Shown here: positions 10,530 through 21,254 of the stretch, in pieces
How positions within the stretch are numbered: the stretch's first letter is position 1
Layout of the letters: each line of letters begins with the position of its first letter
DNA from: Macrostomum hystrix
Taxonomy: Eukaryota > Platyhelminthes > Macrostomidae
Reading direction: 5' to 3'
Assembly: GCA_950097015.1 (NCBI GenBank)
Contig: CATNEN010000029.1
Coordinates: forward strand, 5,971,501 to 6,035,500
DNA length: 64,000 nt
The notes under the pieces: generated by a model
Told to the model about the DNA's origin: nothing
What the model saw: only the letters and a program-made list of their open reading frames with translations
The model's database searches: none
Position numbers and translations under genes: made by a program

Positions 10530-11640
10530 TAATGACGATTAAGGGATGAAAATTTCATGAATCTGGGCTAGATTTCCACAGACAAAAATCACTCCATTTT
10601 TACTTAAATTTACCATTGCCAATATATTTTTTACCATAAACAAAGCAAAGATATTTTCTGACCAGACTGTATTTGAACTGACGAATTTCACTTAGCTTAC
10701 GGAATTTTGAAATTTCGAACTCACTTTCTGAGCCAGCCGGCCTTTGACTACTGGCCGCGGCTGCCGAGTCACTGTAATTAATTTGCTATGGCTGACAACT
10801 TTGAACTCACTTTTGACGAATTCGAAATTGAAAAGGTATATTAGAACATTGGAACATTTAATAATTTTTCACTTAGCCTTAAAAATTCTCACTCTTATTA
10901 GGGGTGGCCACTGATACTAGTATATTTACTACTACGAGATAGGTAGGCCACTCAAACTAATTTTAGTTAAATGTTTTTATACTACTTTCGGTTCAGTAGA
11001 AATATAAACATTTCAACGTATTTTCTTTCTGCTACATGAACTTTTTATGTGGCTTCGAAATGTTAATATTTTTGTAAGACACAATAAGACGTAGAATAAA
11101 AATGTTCCCTCGACTCTGCGCAGCAACTGCAGAGTAAGGCGACACGGCCCTAAAGTAGGAAAACTGGCGGATGCGCCTCTTCAGCGACGTCTCTGATGGA
11201 AGAGCCGACCACCACTGGTTCCGTAGCAGCCGATAGGGAGCAGGACTCTTATGGTGCAGCTGCGATAAAGCCTTGGGCCAACGCATCCCACGGCTGCGAG
11301 TTATTGTTTGATTGCTGGAAGCTGCACCAGCCACCTCTGCACGGATGCACGACGGCCTTGCAGCCGATTTGATGCTCAAAAGTTTTTGCTGCAGCCTCTT
11401 GATCGTCGCACCTCGTGCTACTGTTTGGCTGAGAGGTGAGAGTTCTCAGCTGCGAAAACTGTGCTCCTTGGTCGGCTCAGCTCAAAAGCAGGTAGTCGCT
11501 AATCGCCCCAGAACCAATTAGACCGATTAGTCTTGGAATGAAATTATCATATTTTGTCTCCGCAGAAAAAATAGCAGAATAGCACATTACCAGTTCCCTC
11601 GGAGCACCGTAGATTCTGGCTTGCTTAGGCACGAACTTCT
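10530..11640. other. Mostly AT-rich spacer, one unrecognised open frame
   Basis: No gene could be assigned. A 115-codon minus-strand frame at 11,032-11,379 (SIKSAARPSCIRAEV..., LKRRIRQFSYF) is basic and matches no family that can be named here. Confidence 0.35.
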
Positions 11641-11715
11641 TGGCTTTGATTCGTTGTTGGAAGAATTGGCAGCTCCAAAATTGGCAGCATGGCCTTCCCC
11701 ATCCATCTCATCTAC

Positions 11716-12501
11716 CTACAAATCCCTTTTGCGTAGATTTTTCAGGTGCTCCTGCCCGCGTTCGCCTAACACATAGAGGAATGTGAATACTTCGTCCTGT
11801 AATCTTTCTCCGGTGCTACGATTAAAATGCTCATAACGCTTACGAAGATCGATAGGTTCGTAGTGCTTGACGAATCCTCCAGCTTGGTGGAACTCACGAA
11901 CTTTGATACGGAGCATTCGATTAGCAGTATTGAAGTCGGGGCTAGGAACTAGATCTACGTCACGACGAACAACATAATGAAAGAAACGTTGAATTCCAGC
12001 TCTAATGAACACACCAGGTTGGCGGCGGAATACAACTCACCGTTTGAGTTCTTAAATCGGAAATAGTACAAGCGCAAATACGCATTAAGTTGTTTGTACT
12101 TAATTTCCATATTTTACTTATCATAATCATAATTATACTTCCATAGTAGCTAAGCTGTCTAGTGGCTGACCAAGGCACTCCATAAAATCGGTGAAGCTCT
12201 TCCCATGCTACTTCATCTGGTCTCTTGATGTATTAGTTAGAGATTGCAGTTCAACTTCATCCATGTCTTCGGATCGTTTTTGGTGGGCAAGAGAACCTAA
12301 CACTGACTCTTCGTCTGGTAAATTGACATCAAGAACTGTGTCGTCAGTTTCAGTTTTGCTCGGATCGGTGATGAAATCAATAAATGATCTAAGATCATCC
12401 TCATGACTGTGATCCTTGAAGCTCAAATAAGTTAATAGCCGTAGCTCTTCAGATGTTACGTCGTCCAGTGAATCGACTGGCAAGTTTTTGCAATTAATCA
12501 T
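11716..12501 (-). pseudogene. Crypton-like tyrosine recombinase copy A, truncated
   Basis: The acidic N-terminal part starts at 12,501 (MINCKNLPVDSLDDVTSEEL) and runs to 12,208. A second block at 12,012-11,716 (FIRAGIQRFFHYVV, REFHQAGGFVKHYEPIDLRK, GERGQEHLKNL) aligns with recombinase copy B at about 25,540-25,800 (CMRAALYRHL, SFINAGGRSKHFEAIEKDDL, GNRGREWLRGL). The pattern matches the DUF3504/Crypton-derived recombinase domain also seen in QRICH1- and ZMYM-type proteins. A stop directly after LRKRDL ends the frame before the catalytic region, and no C-terminal part follows downstream. An intron probably separates the two blocks. A dead copy. Confidence 0.6.
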
Positions 12502-12827
12502 TATCTTTCAGCTTTATTTATATAAGAAATCAGAAAACTGAAGCACCCTCTAACTGATGGATCTCTTCCTTCACCCTATTGGCTTCTTTGCCTATCGCTC
12601 AAATTCTACTTCATTTCACTCATTTTTCATCTATCATTTCATCTATCACCCCCTCTTAGCTTCTTCGTATATAGCACAATTTCACTTCATTTCGCCTTAT
12701 TTACATCTATAGATATTTGCATTGCTTCACATATAGCAATATGGCTGCTGACTCGATCACAGACAATTGTGAGCGTAAATTTATTTAACAAAGCAAGGGT
12801 AAAATATTAATCGCGACAACAGCTTGT

Positions 12828-13313
12828 TTAGAGTTTTTTGTTCAAAACAGTAAGTTTGAATTTTCGATGCCGGTGAATCATCACTTGGAAAAAAGTAAAA
12901 GGGCAGCTCTCGAACTTGCACTCTGTGAATATCGATCCCACGCAACCCGTGACACCGATTGATCGATTGTATATCGATTGAATTGCTGCCGGCGTAGCAA
13001 CCGCACGTTCAAGTGATTCGCCGTAGGTAGGCTCAATTGCCGATGCTGAAGTTGAAGACGGACCAGCACTGCTTGCAGACTTCACGAGAGCCTTGCCGAT
13101 GGACGATGACGCCTCCCGTACGACATTGTCACGTTTCCGTGATAGGTAGCGTCGCACAGTTGCTTCGTTTTGCTGCCCAGTAATGCACATTATGTCACTA
13201 AGTACAAAACTAGAGTCCTTCATGTCAGCAATTCGGGTCACTCGAATACAATAATTAGTATAGGTCCTCGACAGGACACTTTGCTCAGTCTTTGCATAAT
13301 TGAGCCGAGCCAA
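12828..13313 (-). pseudogene. Crypton-like tyrosine recombinase copy C, C-terminal exon with lost active-site residues
   Basis: The frame contains LSRTYTNYCIRVTRIADM, DIMCITGQQNEATVRRYL and the terminal FTECKFESCPFTFF motif. Copy B has YTAHCVR and ITGHKSTRTVERYL at the same places. Here the H of H-x-x-R is Y and the H of the G-H motif is Q, while the final tyrosine remains. The family needs R, H, R, H/W and Y, so this copy is probably inactive as a recombinase. It is open for 161 codons. The first residues (before about 13,275) may be intron, because QSVLSRTYTNY looks like an exon start. Its N-terminus may be the piece at 15,660-15,800. Confidence 0.6.
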
Positions 13314-13573
13314 TTGATGAATGTTTGTTGAATTTTCATTCCAATATATTGGCGCTAAATATTAGGAGAAAAAGCCGCTGGAAACAGTAAGAAAGGACTT
13401 GTGAAAATAGACTTACAGTTTTATCAAGTAATAAAAACTTAGGAATAACCGAGTGGCGTGCGAAAGAAGTAAGACCTATACGAGCGTATGGGGGGCAAAA
13501 TAATGAAAATACTAATAATGAAGTTTTTCTGCAAAGAGTCCCAATAATGATTTACTCATCTGAAGACAATGAA

Positions 13574-14819
13574 TCAGCAGAGTCGGAGTCTGTGTCGTCT
13601 AAGTTCGACGCCACTCGGTTTCCTTCTGGCCAAAGCCTTGGCTGGTGGCGAGTGAATCCAATCGATCTTGTCAGTGGTCGCCTTTGCTCGCCTATTTGTC
13701 TTGATAGCGGGGGTGGTAACTGGCTTGGAACGCTTCTTCGTAGCAGGCTTCTTGGCTGGTGATGGGCTTCGAGCGGGTACACGAGCTTTCTGCTTGGCTG
13801 GGTCTGGTGAAGCAGCTCTGGATGAAGAAGAGCTTTTGAGTCCACCAATCGCAGTCTTGATATGCTGATACAGTACACTGAAAATACTGCTATCGGGAGT
13901 CGGACGGGCCTCCTTAATCAAAATTATTGATCGCACACACAAGGTTAACCTCCATGTGATGCTACCTTTCGGAGAGAAAAGGCGAGACTAGATATTTTCC
14001 ACTCAAACCCTTGAAGTTGGTCAGCGGAACTTCGACTCCGTCAGGATTTGCATCGTTCACCATGAAGGTGGCGCACGGGTATGCTGGCTTGATAGGGATC
14101 CACTGCTGCTGTCTATTATTCAGCACCTCTTCATCTGACAATGTCTTCGTTAGTCGTACTAACGTTCGTGCATCGCCAATTACACTCAGTTTAGCTTCGA
14201 GACCTCTTTCGATAACTCTGGATAAAAAGAGAGGATTAAAATCCAAGTTAGACGCTGCTTGAGTTTAGGAAAAATTTATTCACTAGATATAAAGCTGTAG
14301 CAATTTACAAAAATTTTATTCTATACACTTGTGCTGGTTGAATTGAAAGTAAATATTGGTTGTAGGGAGGACAAACTCAAGTTCCATTCTAAATGTATAA
14401 TTTTATTTTGTGTATTTAAGTCAGTTGTTTAGACTCTACAATTTGGTTATATGAACTATGAGGTAGGTTACTATTGACAAATACAAGTTGAGGAAATGTA
14501 AAACAAATAATTATACTCACCGAAGACAATCGACTAAATCCTGATAACAACACTCCTTTCTAAAAATTATGCCAATGACATCGCGTGAGTAATTCTTGCT
14601 AGCTGCGTCGTATTCCGGTCGCTCGGTGATGCCTCGCAGTAGCTCAACTGGTCCGGCGGACTGGAAGATGATGGGCTGCCAGCCCTTTGCCTCTGGAGCT
14701 GACTTCCAGCCCACCGATCGAAACAAATACGATCCGTTGACTGTCGAGTCGATCTTGCCAATGTAGAAGATGGGTCTCATGTTAGACTTTAGCAGTGATT
14801 CGGCCACGAAGTAAGACAT
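13574..14819 (-). CDS. Unrecognised three-exon gene, 287 aa, basic Ser/Pro/Lys-rich tail
   Basis: Exons 14,521-14,819, 13,966-14,217 and 13,574-13,886 join with matching phases (2 and 2) and consensus sites (CG/GTGAGT, CCAG/A, AG/GTAGCA, AGCAG/T), giving one frame from MSYFVAESLL to LRLC. The first 180 residues look globular (PIFYIGKIDSTVNGSYLF, SVGWKSAPEAKGW, PAYPCATFMVNDANPDG). The last 75 are basic with SPSPAKK and KKRSKP, resembling a nuclear-localisation or chromatin-binding tail. No family is recognised. At the 3' end another frame encodes an acidic ending (DDTDSDSADSLSSDE, stop at 13,552). It lies between the two pieces of recombinase copy C, so a transposon origin is possible. Exon 3's acceptor was chosen by phase. 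Confidence 0.6.
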
Positions 14820-14849
14820 TCTTGCTGCTAGCTGGTATAGTGATTAGAA

Positions 14850-15650
14850 AGCCGAGGAGCTCATGAAAATACCAAAATTTTGAAACTTGTATTTTATGAT
14901 AGCATCATTTTATGATGCTTTTATGATAGAAATTTTATGATTAAATTAATTTGTTTACAAGTCAAACTCATTAAGGTAATTATAGTCAACTGTTGAAGCT
15001 CATCTGCTGATAGCAACTGCACGATGCTTTTTATGTGGATACGAATTTAATTTGCTACGTGCAGGTTAAAATGTAATTTGAGTCAACAATTGGAAGCAGT
15101 TTTGTTTGAATATTTGACGGCACGTAGCAATGATAAGATTCGATTGCATAAGTAGAGCTTTTATTATTGAATTTCGACATTCCGTAAACATCACAAGTGA
15201 ATTTTTTTAATGAAAAGTAGATAAAATTTGTCCCTAGATTTTCATGAATTAGAAGGCTTAATTAAATACACGTACTGCCTTAAAGAAGCTTGTGGGTTTT
15301 CAGTAACATAGTTAAATTATGTTTTAGTAAGTTAGCGAGGACGATGTGTGGGAACTTAAAAAGGAACTTAAATAAAATAAGATTTAAAGGGAGAAGCTTC
15401 AAATAAAACTGATTCAACATGTCTATTTCAGATTGTTAGCGTGTCTCTGAATTCTTGGCTGGACACTAAATGAGCAGTTAGTTGGACTTGGAATTTTTTA
15501 AACAACATGCCAAGGTTAGAGATAGAGATAGAGAAAGAGAGAGACTTTGACTTAAAAATCCATCGTGCGAGTTAGGCATTTGGATGTATAGGCATTTTCC
15601 TATGTGGTACTGCCTATGTATTTCGCCATAAGAAAAACGTGTTTGTCTCA
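14850..15650. other. AT-rich spacer, no gene seen
   Basis: Upstream of the three-exon gene. Low-complexity AT sequence and a short GAGAGA run near 15,530; nothing recognisable. Confidence 0.4.
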
Positions 15651-15659
15651 TATTTTTCT

Positions 15660-15800
15660 ATACTACTAATGAAGTCCTTCAGGTCTTGGTCTTGGCTGTG
15701 TTCTAGAAAGCTCACATTCGACAGAAACTGCAACTCCTTGGACGATACTCCATCCAAGGATTCTGCCGGTAGATGCTTCTAATTTATCATTTCGAGTTTT
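15660..15800 (-). pseudogene. N-terminal fragment of recombinase family (copy C)
   Basis: On the minus strand the translation reads MIN, stop, KHLPAESLDGVSSKELQFL, SNVSFLEHSQDQDLKDFI. This aligns residue for residue with the start of copy A (MINCKNLPVDSLDDVTSEEL..., SFKDHSHEDDLRSFIDFI). The fourth codon is TAG where copy A has TGC. It is probably the 5' end of the gene whose C-terminal exon is at 12,828-13,313, with the three-exon gene between them. Confidence 0.5.
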
Positions 15801-15950
15801 TCGCTTGACAAGAAAAAATAATCTCAATTATGTCTGTCTGTTATCGTCTAAATATAGCAATTCCCGGTCAAATTGGTCCTAGGAGCAGTCAACTTAATCC
15901 ACTATAGCGAAATTCAATTCGTTTCGCTGTCGCTTGAGATATTCTATGGC

Positions 15951-16060
15951 CTGCCGCCGTCGTCGTTTACGTGGCCTGGGTCGTGGGCTTCTGGTGTGGA
16001 GGCGCTCTCCACTCCCTCCTCAGGGTCGGAGGCCCGGATGCCGTGCTGGAGGCCGCTACG
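15951..16060. repeat. 110-bp duplication shared with 25,083-25,192
   Basis: Two differences in 110 bp were counted against 25,083-25,192, in the same orientation. In the second copy it is the gag-leader segment directly next to the LTR-like repeat of Pao copy 1. Here it continues into the frame at 16,127-16,378. Confidence 0.8.
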
Positions 16061-16126
16061 AAGGTCCACCTGCATGAGTCCCTGGGCTGTCAGCTGCTCG
16101 TAGAGCGAGGGCGCTGAGTAGCCGTC

Positions 16127-16378
16127 CTAGGAGGGACAGAGAGGGCATTTGTAGACGGGCTGCGGGCCGGCTGAGTCCAAGGCCTCGTTGAGTCGAGAGA
16201 GGAGGTCGAACACCGCCTTACTGGCCGATCCCTTAGGAGAGAAGGCTGAGTCAGCGAAACGGCGACATATGACGGTATGGCAGTACTGGCAGCGCAGCTT
16301 TTCCTTGCTGTGCTGTTGAGCTAGGCATGTCTCAGAGAACATGGCGGTCGTGCTAACGAATGCGCATAGGCTGGACAT
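16127..16378 (-). CDS. Cysteine-rich frame, possible Pao gag N-terminus or host exon
   Basis: The 83-codon frame contains CQYCHTVICRRFAD and KCPLCPS, a zinc-finger-like spacing of C-x2-C pairs. It stops at a TAG that could equally be a splice acceptor (TCCCTCCTAG). Past that point a frame DGYSAPSLYEQLTAQGLMQV leads straight into the 110-bp segment shared with Pao copy 1. Two readings remain: a 5' gag zinc-finger region of the retroelement, or two exons of a host gene of which a piece was copied into the element. The family is not recognised. Confidence 0.35.
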   Translation of the reverse strand: MSSLCAFVSTTAMFSETCLAQQHSKEKLRCQYCHTVICRRFADSAFSPKGSASKAVFDLLSRLNEALDSAGPQPVYKCPLCPS

Positions 16379-16509
16379 GTTTGTGGATCACAGGCGGGCA
16401 CGTAGGCAGGCTTGTAACCACGCTCTGCTACCAAAATTGTCAGGCAGTGACAAGAAACTGATATGCTGTTGCTCTTTTGGGGCAAAGCCCCGAGCTTGCT
16501 TTATTGATA

Positions 16510-17869
16510 CTTCGGGTGTGTCATAAGTAATGTCACTGAGGCTAAAACAGACCAACTAACAATCGCAGATGAACGAAACTGTATCAATCAACAACATAGT
16601 GTCCCCCAATATCAATCACCCTCTGGCATTGCTCGTACAGCTTCTCTACCTCAGCCTGCAGGTGTTTTTCCTCCAGCTGTCGGAACCAGTGCAACGCGGC
16701 TTCTTTGACCTCATCATGGTTTGCGAAACTTCTCTGGGAAAAGTCTGCCCTCAGCCATTTAAAGAGAAACCTGTCGCACAAGTTGAAGTCTGGGCTGTAG
16801 GGACTCTGCCAGAGCAGATTTACTCGCCGTCCAGCCAGAAAATCCGAAACAGCCTGACAGGTGTGGTGCCGTGCGTTGTCCATCTGCCACAGAACTTCGT
16901 TCAGATGAATCGGGTTTGACCGGAGCGTGCGCCAGAGGTTCCCAGTGTGTCGGACAAAGTCGATGAAGTACTGGCCATCGACCTTGGTGTTTGGCGGAGT
17001 TGTACAGATGGAGACTCGTTTGTTTGGCGTGAATGCCACCAGCAGCATGGTCTTCTTGTCTGAGATGGACCTCCTGGTCACAGTCAGCCTGGAGTCCCCA
17101 GCTCCCAGCCAGCAGCGATTGTCTGCCTTGCTGCTTTTGCCATCCAGGTGGAGCCAGGTCTCATCCTCAACAACCAGGCAGTTTAGGATGTCATCCAAGC
17201 CCCGGCTGCTGAACACCTTGCGGATCTGATTGGCGCAGTTCGCACGGGCCTGACGTTGGTCCGCAGTGAGGTCATGGGGCACCCAGACCGAGCAGACGTT
17301 TCGGAGATGGAGATCCTCTGTCAAGATGCGATGGACTGTCTTGAAATCAATCTCCAAGCAGTACGCTAGCTCCCTGACAGACTGCCGCGGGTCTTCCTTG
17401 ACCAGGTCGCTGATGACTTCGATGTTCTCTATTGTCCTGGTTGAACATGGTCGTCCAGATCTGGCGGCATCTCCCAATTCGAACCCAGGATCAGTAAAGT
17501 TCTGAAACCACCTGTAAATTGTCCTGCGAGTTGGGCAGTTGTCTGGCAGTGTGTTCCGGAGATCCTCCTCTACTTCAAGTGCAGATTTTCCAAGCTTGAA
17601 GCGAATGAAAGCGTAGAACTGGATGTGCGTCTTGTCGTGATTCATGTTGAGTTTTGCTCGTTGCAAAAAGAAGATTTCATCGCGTTGCGCTTGCTAAATC
17701 TGATTAACAAATTCTTGCGACAGTTTTGGCCATAGACATTAAAATTGCTGCTCAGGTGTGGTGGCAACTTCTCAATAAATGTACTTTCAGAATATAATAT
17801 ATTTGGATGATTATTGCTTTGGGTTCCCGCACAACAACCACAGTGACATTACTTATGACACACCCGTAG
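16510..17869 (-). mobile_element. Complete mariner (DD34D) with 28-bp inverted ends and TA duplication
   Basis: The ends CTTCGGGTGTGTCATAAGTA and CTACGGGTGTGTCATAAGTA (right end reverse-complemented), each continuing ATGTCACTG, are flanked by TA at 16,508-16,509 and 17,870-17,871. The paralogous repeat at 25,195-25,338 keeps the uninterrupted sequence with a single TA at 25,243-25,244, which proves both boundaries. The total is 1,360 bp. It holds one open transposase frame. Confidence 0.92.
16584..17666 (-). CDS. Mariner transposase, 360 aa, DD34D, open
   Basis: This is the transposase of the surrounding mariner. Residues about 10-60 are the first helix-turn-helix (FIRFKLGKSALEVEEDLR, RRTIYRWFQNF). 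Residues 70-125 are the second (GRPCSTRTIENI, SVRELAYCLEIDFKTVHRIL). The WVPHDL linker, where mariner has WVPHEL, follows near residue 130. Catalytic aspartates appear in VVEDETW, QMDNARHH and YSPDFNLCD, with 34 residues between the second and third. The first in-frame Met is at 17,666; a second Met seven codons in (MNHDKTHIQ) is also plausible. No stop or frameshift is seen. The usual YSPDL-A-P-S-D is YSPDFNLCD here, so activity is uncertain. Confidence 0.88.
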   Translation of the reverse strand: MQRAKLNMNHDKTHIQFYAFIRFKLGKSALEVEEDLRNTLPDNCPTRRTIYRWFQNFTDPGFELGDAARSGRPCSTRTIENIEVISDLVKEDPRQSVRELAYCLEIDFKTVHRILTEDLHLRNVCSVWVPHDLTADQRQARANCANQIRKVFSSRGLDDILNCLVVEDETWLHLDGKSSKADNRCWLGAGDSRLTVTRRSISDKKTMLLVAFTPNKRVSICTTPPNTKVDGQYFIDFVRHTGNLWRTLRSNPIHLNEVLWQMDNARHHTCQAVSDFLAGRRVNLLWQSPYSPDFNLCDRFLFKWLRADFSQRSFANHDEVKEAALHWFRQLEEKHLQAEVEKLYEQCQRVIDIGGHYVVD

Positions 17870-18012
17870 TAATACGAGTTATAGAGTACAGTGGAAGCTT
17901 GGAGATCGTCTATGGTTCAAAAGTACCGAACGAGAATTGGAGCAGACTAATGTAAATGAATATACGCTCGTATGCCTAGTGATATGATTGCGTACTTTGT
18001 AATAGCATATGG

Positions 18013-18175
18013 AGGATTCGGGAATCCGACAACAGGACGTTGCAATCGCGTTTTGTGCAAATTTTTCAGAAGGCTGGCTAAATGATGCAAAAAGTCTGTG
18101 GCATTTGCTTTATCAATATATGCACGTTGCTCAAAAGGAACTTTCAGGCAAATATTTTAGGAGTCGAAAATGTAT
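18013..18175 (+). repeat. Dispersed coding-like repeat, inverted copy at 21,255-21,390
   Basis: A plus-strand frame reads QQDVAIAFCANFSEGWLNDA then KSLWHLLYQYMHVAQKEL and stops at 18,180. About 120 bp of it is repeated, inverted and diverged, at 21,255-21,390 next to the long-ended mariner. It is probably a piece of an older transposon or gene family. The protein is not recognised. Confidence 0.45.
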
Positions 18176-18179
18176 ATTT

Positions 18180-19190
18180 AAGTGAAGATTTTTATGAATT
18201 CTGTGCAGTATCCGTCGTACAGATTGCAGTATGGTGTGTTACAGGTATTGAATAAAGCAGACACAAGAAACTAAAGTACATACTGTACTAACGCATGGCA
18301 CTACCAAACAGAAAACTTGTAGCTGACTTGCTACAAATGTTGCTAGTTAAATTCAAGAGTCGGCAAAAGCTTGAGCTTGTTTATTTAGTTTTGTCGTGGT
18401 GTTACGAGTATATTTAAGTCTTAACCGGGCGACTGTACCTAACGATAACAAGGGTCATAGACAAATAAGCGGTAAGGGGGGAAATAAAAGTACCATTTGA
18501 ATCTTTAAATATTAAGAGTAAAAAGAAAGAAGTGAATTTTCTGCTACAAACAAAACCAAACAAGAAAATCAGAAACAAATATACGGCATATTTGCAACGG
18601 ACTTTACTTTAAATGTACTCGTACAATGTAACGTAAAACTACGTAAAACTCGTTCCAAGGCTGCCATAATATTAAATGCAGCAAAACTAGCATGTTGACA
18701 GCAACTTTCTCAGTCTTCTTTCATTAGCTCCTGCTTGTAACATGGGTACATCGGTCTCTCTACGCACGAATCCCTTGAAAAAACAAATTGATAGTCTTCG
18801 AGAAACTTGATCCAGCTTTATTGGACCAACTGGTACGTCAAGAAACGACTTGAAAATAAGCAAATAGACTCGAACGGTTTAATTCACGCATTGCGACTTG
18901 CTTGTCAAGAAATACGTGTAGAAAAAGCAGGCGCACACTACCAGCGATTCGGGTGGATATCTGAGTCTGTCCCGAGATAACAGCGCTGTAAACTCACTGT
19001 CTTCAGGTAGGCTATCTCGCCCCGGCTCAGGCTTCCTTGGAAAGTTTTCCTTATGTGCGATGTAACCACAAATTTAGTAGATAGATGCCCTCTCTTCTGA
19101 ACTTAGGTGGTCGACTCGGATATGTAGATCATCGAATCTCCTAACGTCAGCATGAGATACTTCTGCTCTGCAACATCCGGACTCACAGTG
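18180..19190. other. AT-rich spacer, no gene assigned
   Basis: No strong coding signal. On the minus strand the last 300 bp have coding-like stretches (for example PEPGRDSLPEDSEFTALLSR near 19,030) that might belong to the THAP-like locus at 19,192, but stops intervene. Confidence 0.3.
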
Positions 19191-19191
19191 G

Positions 19192-19374
19192 TCAACCTGA
19201 TCGCATTGAAGCTCGCCGTAGATCTGCATTCGACGTAAGCGTGCTCACCGATGAGTACGTCAGCAAAGCCGTCATTCTCGCTTCTCGTTCGTCCCGCGGG
19301 AAACTATAGACAGTATATCTCTCACCACTGTCATATTTGCTCTTGCAGCCTTTTACACAGCATTTTCTTGGCAT
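19192..19374 (-). CDS. THAP-type zinc-finger exon, partial
   Basis: The frame starts MPRKCCVKGCKSKYDSGERY and continues TVYSFPRDEREAR. This is the N-terminal pattern of THAP domains, which begin at the start Met, carry C-x4-C, and then have a FP-(K/R)-D motif near residue 30. The second zinc-ligand pair (C-x2-H) is missing within the 60 codons. A good splice donor (TCATCG/GTGAGC) lies after about residue 44, so it would have to come from a downstream exon, which was not found. THAP domains occur in DNA-binding regulators and in P-element transposases. Either is possible in this transposon-rich region. Confidence 0.45.
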   Translation of the reverse strand: MPRKCCVKGCKSKYDSGERYTVYSFPRDEREARMTALLTYSSVSTLTSNADLRRASMRSG

Positions 19375-19482
19375 GATACGAAACCAAAGTCTGATAAATC
19401 ACGCTAGCATCAGTCTTCTGCAGGACTAAAAAACTGATAACGAAAAGCAAACAAGGACAACTAAAAGTAAAAGTCTAAACTA

Positions 19483-21254
19483 CAAGGGGTGCTAGCTGGG
19501 ATATTGATCGTTTGGGCACTATACTTTCTACAACACCATCTAAATTGCCTAAAGCAGCAATTAGCTTAAAGAAAAACTAGCTTAAAGCTTAAAGAACCAA
19601 ATATTTGACTTTTTTCTCTAGCAATTTTATTAGCTGAGTTATGGCCCCTCGAGTGTTGAAATCCACGGACATAAATTGCGATTTTCACGAGCTGCTGAAA
19701 GAAAAAAGCTTAAAGCCACTAGGATTGGAGGGTCAGGGGTCAAACGGGGACACAACCGTTATTCAAAAATCTCAAGCAAAAGAATCAAATGTCATCATAA
19801 TCATCGCAATCCCCCTCCTTCATTCCCTCAATGTACTCGCCCTTGACGGCGATCACCTTTGCCCACTTCTTCGGGAGCTCGTTGATGGCCTGCCAATAGA
19901 CGGAGCGGAATTCCTGCGATCGAAGCACGCGCATCGCCTCGGCCTCCAGTCGCTGCCAAGCACTCGACCCCGCATGAGCTGCTTGAATGCGCCAAATACT
20001 CTGTAGTCGCAGGGCGACATGTCTGGCGAGTAAGGTGCGTGGTCCAGCACGTCGAGCCCGATCTCCTTGAGCTTTGCGACGGTTGCCATGGCGGTATGTG
20101 GGCGAGCGTTGTCATGGAAAAGCTCACGACCGCTTCGCCACGTGCCGCGTCGATTCGCAATAACAGTCACCTTGAGGCGCTCAAGCTGTTCCTGGTAGTG
20201 CATTGACTTGACGGTCTTGCCATCCGGCAGAAAGTCGACCAGCAGGGACCTTGGCCATCGAAGAAGAGAGAGATCATGATCTTCTTTGTCCAGGTCTGCC
20301 GAGGCTTCGTAGGCGAGTTTGAGCCTCGCACACACCAATCAGTGTCTTTCTGCTTGCCAGCCGACTCAAAAAAGGGCAGCCACGTCTCGTCGCACGTTAT
20401 GATCTTTTCAAGGAAAGGCTGACCCTCGAGAGTGTACGCAGCTTGCAGCGCGTGCGCAACCTCGACACGTCGACTCTTCTGCTCTGGCGTGAGGATGCGG
20501 GGAATCCATCGACAGGAGAGGCGGGACAGCCCAAGATCGGTCTTGAGAATCTCGTGCACAAATGGATTTGAAAGGCCAACAGTAGCAGAAAGCCTGCGAA
20601 GTGAGCTCTTAGGCGCAGCTTTTACAGCAGCTTCAACAGTGGGAACGCTTTGCAGACGGGCGCGCACCTGCGCCGGCGTGGAGCCAAATGGGCCAGGCGC
20701 GATGTCGTCAAGGGAGGTACGGCCCTCTTTGAACTCGCGAACCCACGGTCGGACAGTCGGTTCGCTTGGCACGGCCTCTCCATATGTCGCAACAAGCTCT
20801 GCGTGCATGTCAGCCACATTTGTGCGTCCGCTGTCGATCCAGAAGCGAATGACGCCACGCATTGCTGGTTTGAGGTCTTGCTTTGAAGCTGATGCCATCT
20901 TGTGTTTTTTAACAATATTTAGCCTGCTGAACGGTTAACTTGTGCCAACTGTTGAACTGATTTGCTTAAAGACTGATTAAGCAGAGGCATTGCAGGATTG
21001 ACTGGGATTTGATGCTGCAATTTGCGGCTTTAGACTGCGACCTGTCTTCCGCAGCTAGTGAAATCGCAATTTATGCCCATAGAGATCACCGCGTGAAGGG
21101 CCATAACTCAGCTAATAAAAGTGCTAGAGAAAAATTCAACACTCATCTAGACCATTGATAGTTTTTCTTTAAGCTAATTGCTGCTTTAGGCAATTTAGAT
21201 GGTGTTGTAGATAGTATAGTGCCCAAACGATCACTATCCCAGCTAGCACCCCTT
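19483..21254 (-). mobile_element. Mariner with long (about 150-200 bp) inverted ends, transposase broken
   Basis: Both ends read inward CAAGGGGTGCTAGCTGGGAT and stay near-identical for about 100 bp (to GCAATTAGCTTAAAGAAAAA), then similar with gaps to about 200 bp. TA flanks the element (19,481-19,482 and 21,255-21,256). The interior holds a frameshifted mariner transposase on the minus strand. Its right flank is the dispersed repeat shared with 18,013. Confidence 0.85.
19795..20898 (-). pseudogene. Mariner transposase (DD34D) with two frameshifts
   Basis: The N-terminal part (MASASKQDLKPAMRGVIRFW) is open from 20,898 to about 20,250 and includes WIPRILTPEQ and the first catalytic motif CDETWLPFF. 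The frame then shifts. The second catalytic region FHDNARPH and the third APYSPDMSPCDYRVFG lie in the 20,338-19,853 frame, with 34 residues between the aspartates. A second shift near 19,975 leads to the C-terminus EFRSVYWQAINELPKKWAKV and IAVKGEYIEG. All family blocks are present in order, so this is a recently inactivated but once complete gene. It clearly differs in sequence from the mariner at 16,584. Confidence 0.85.

Larger units (their letters stand above)
16438..17919 (+). repeat. LTR-like 140-bp repeat, split by the mariner at 16,510-17,869
   Basis: Without the mariner, 16,438-16,509 plus 17,870-17,919 match the reverse complement of 25,195-25,338. The repeat starts TGTCAGGCAGTGACAA and ends GTCTATGGTTCA, so it has TG...CA ends like an LTR. 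It contains the hairpin GGGGCAAAGCCCC. There is no retroelement body beside it in the proper orientation, so it may be a solo LTR. Confidence 0.65.
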
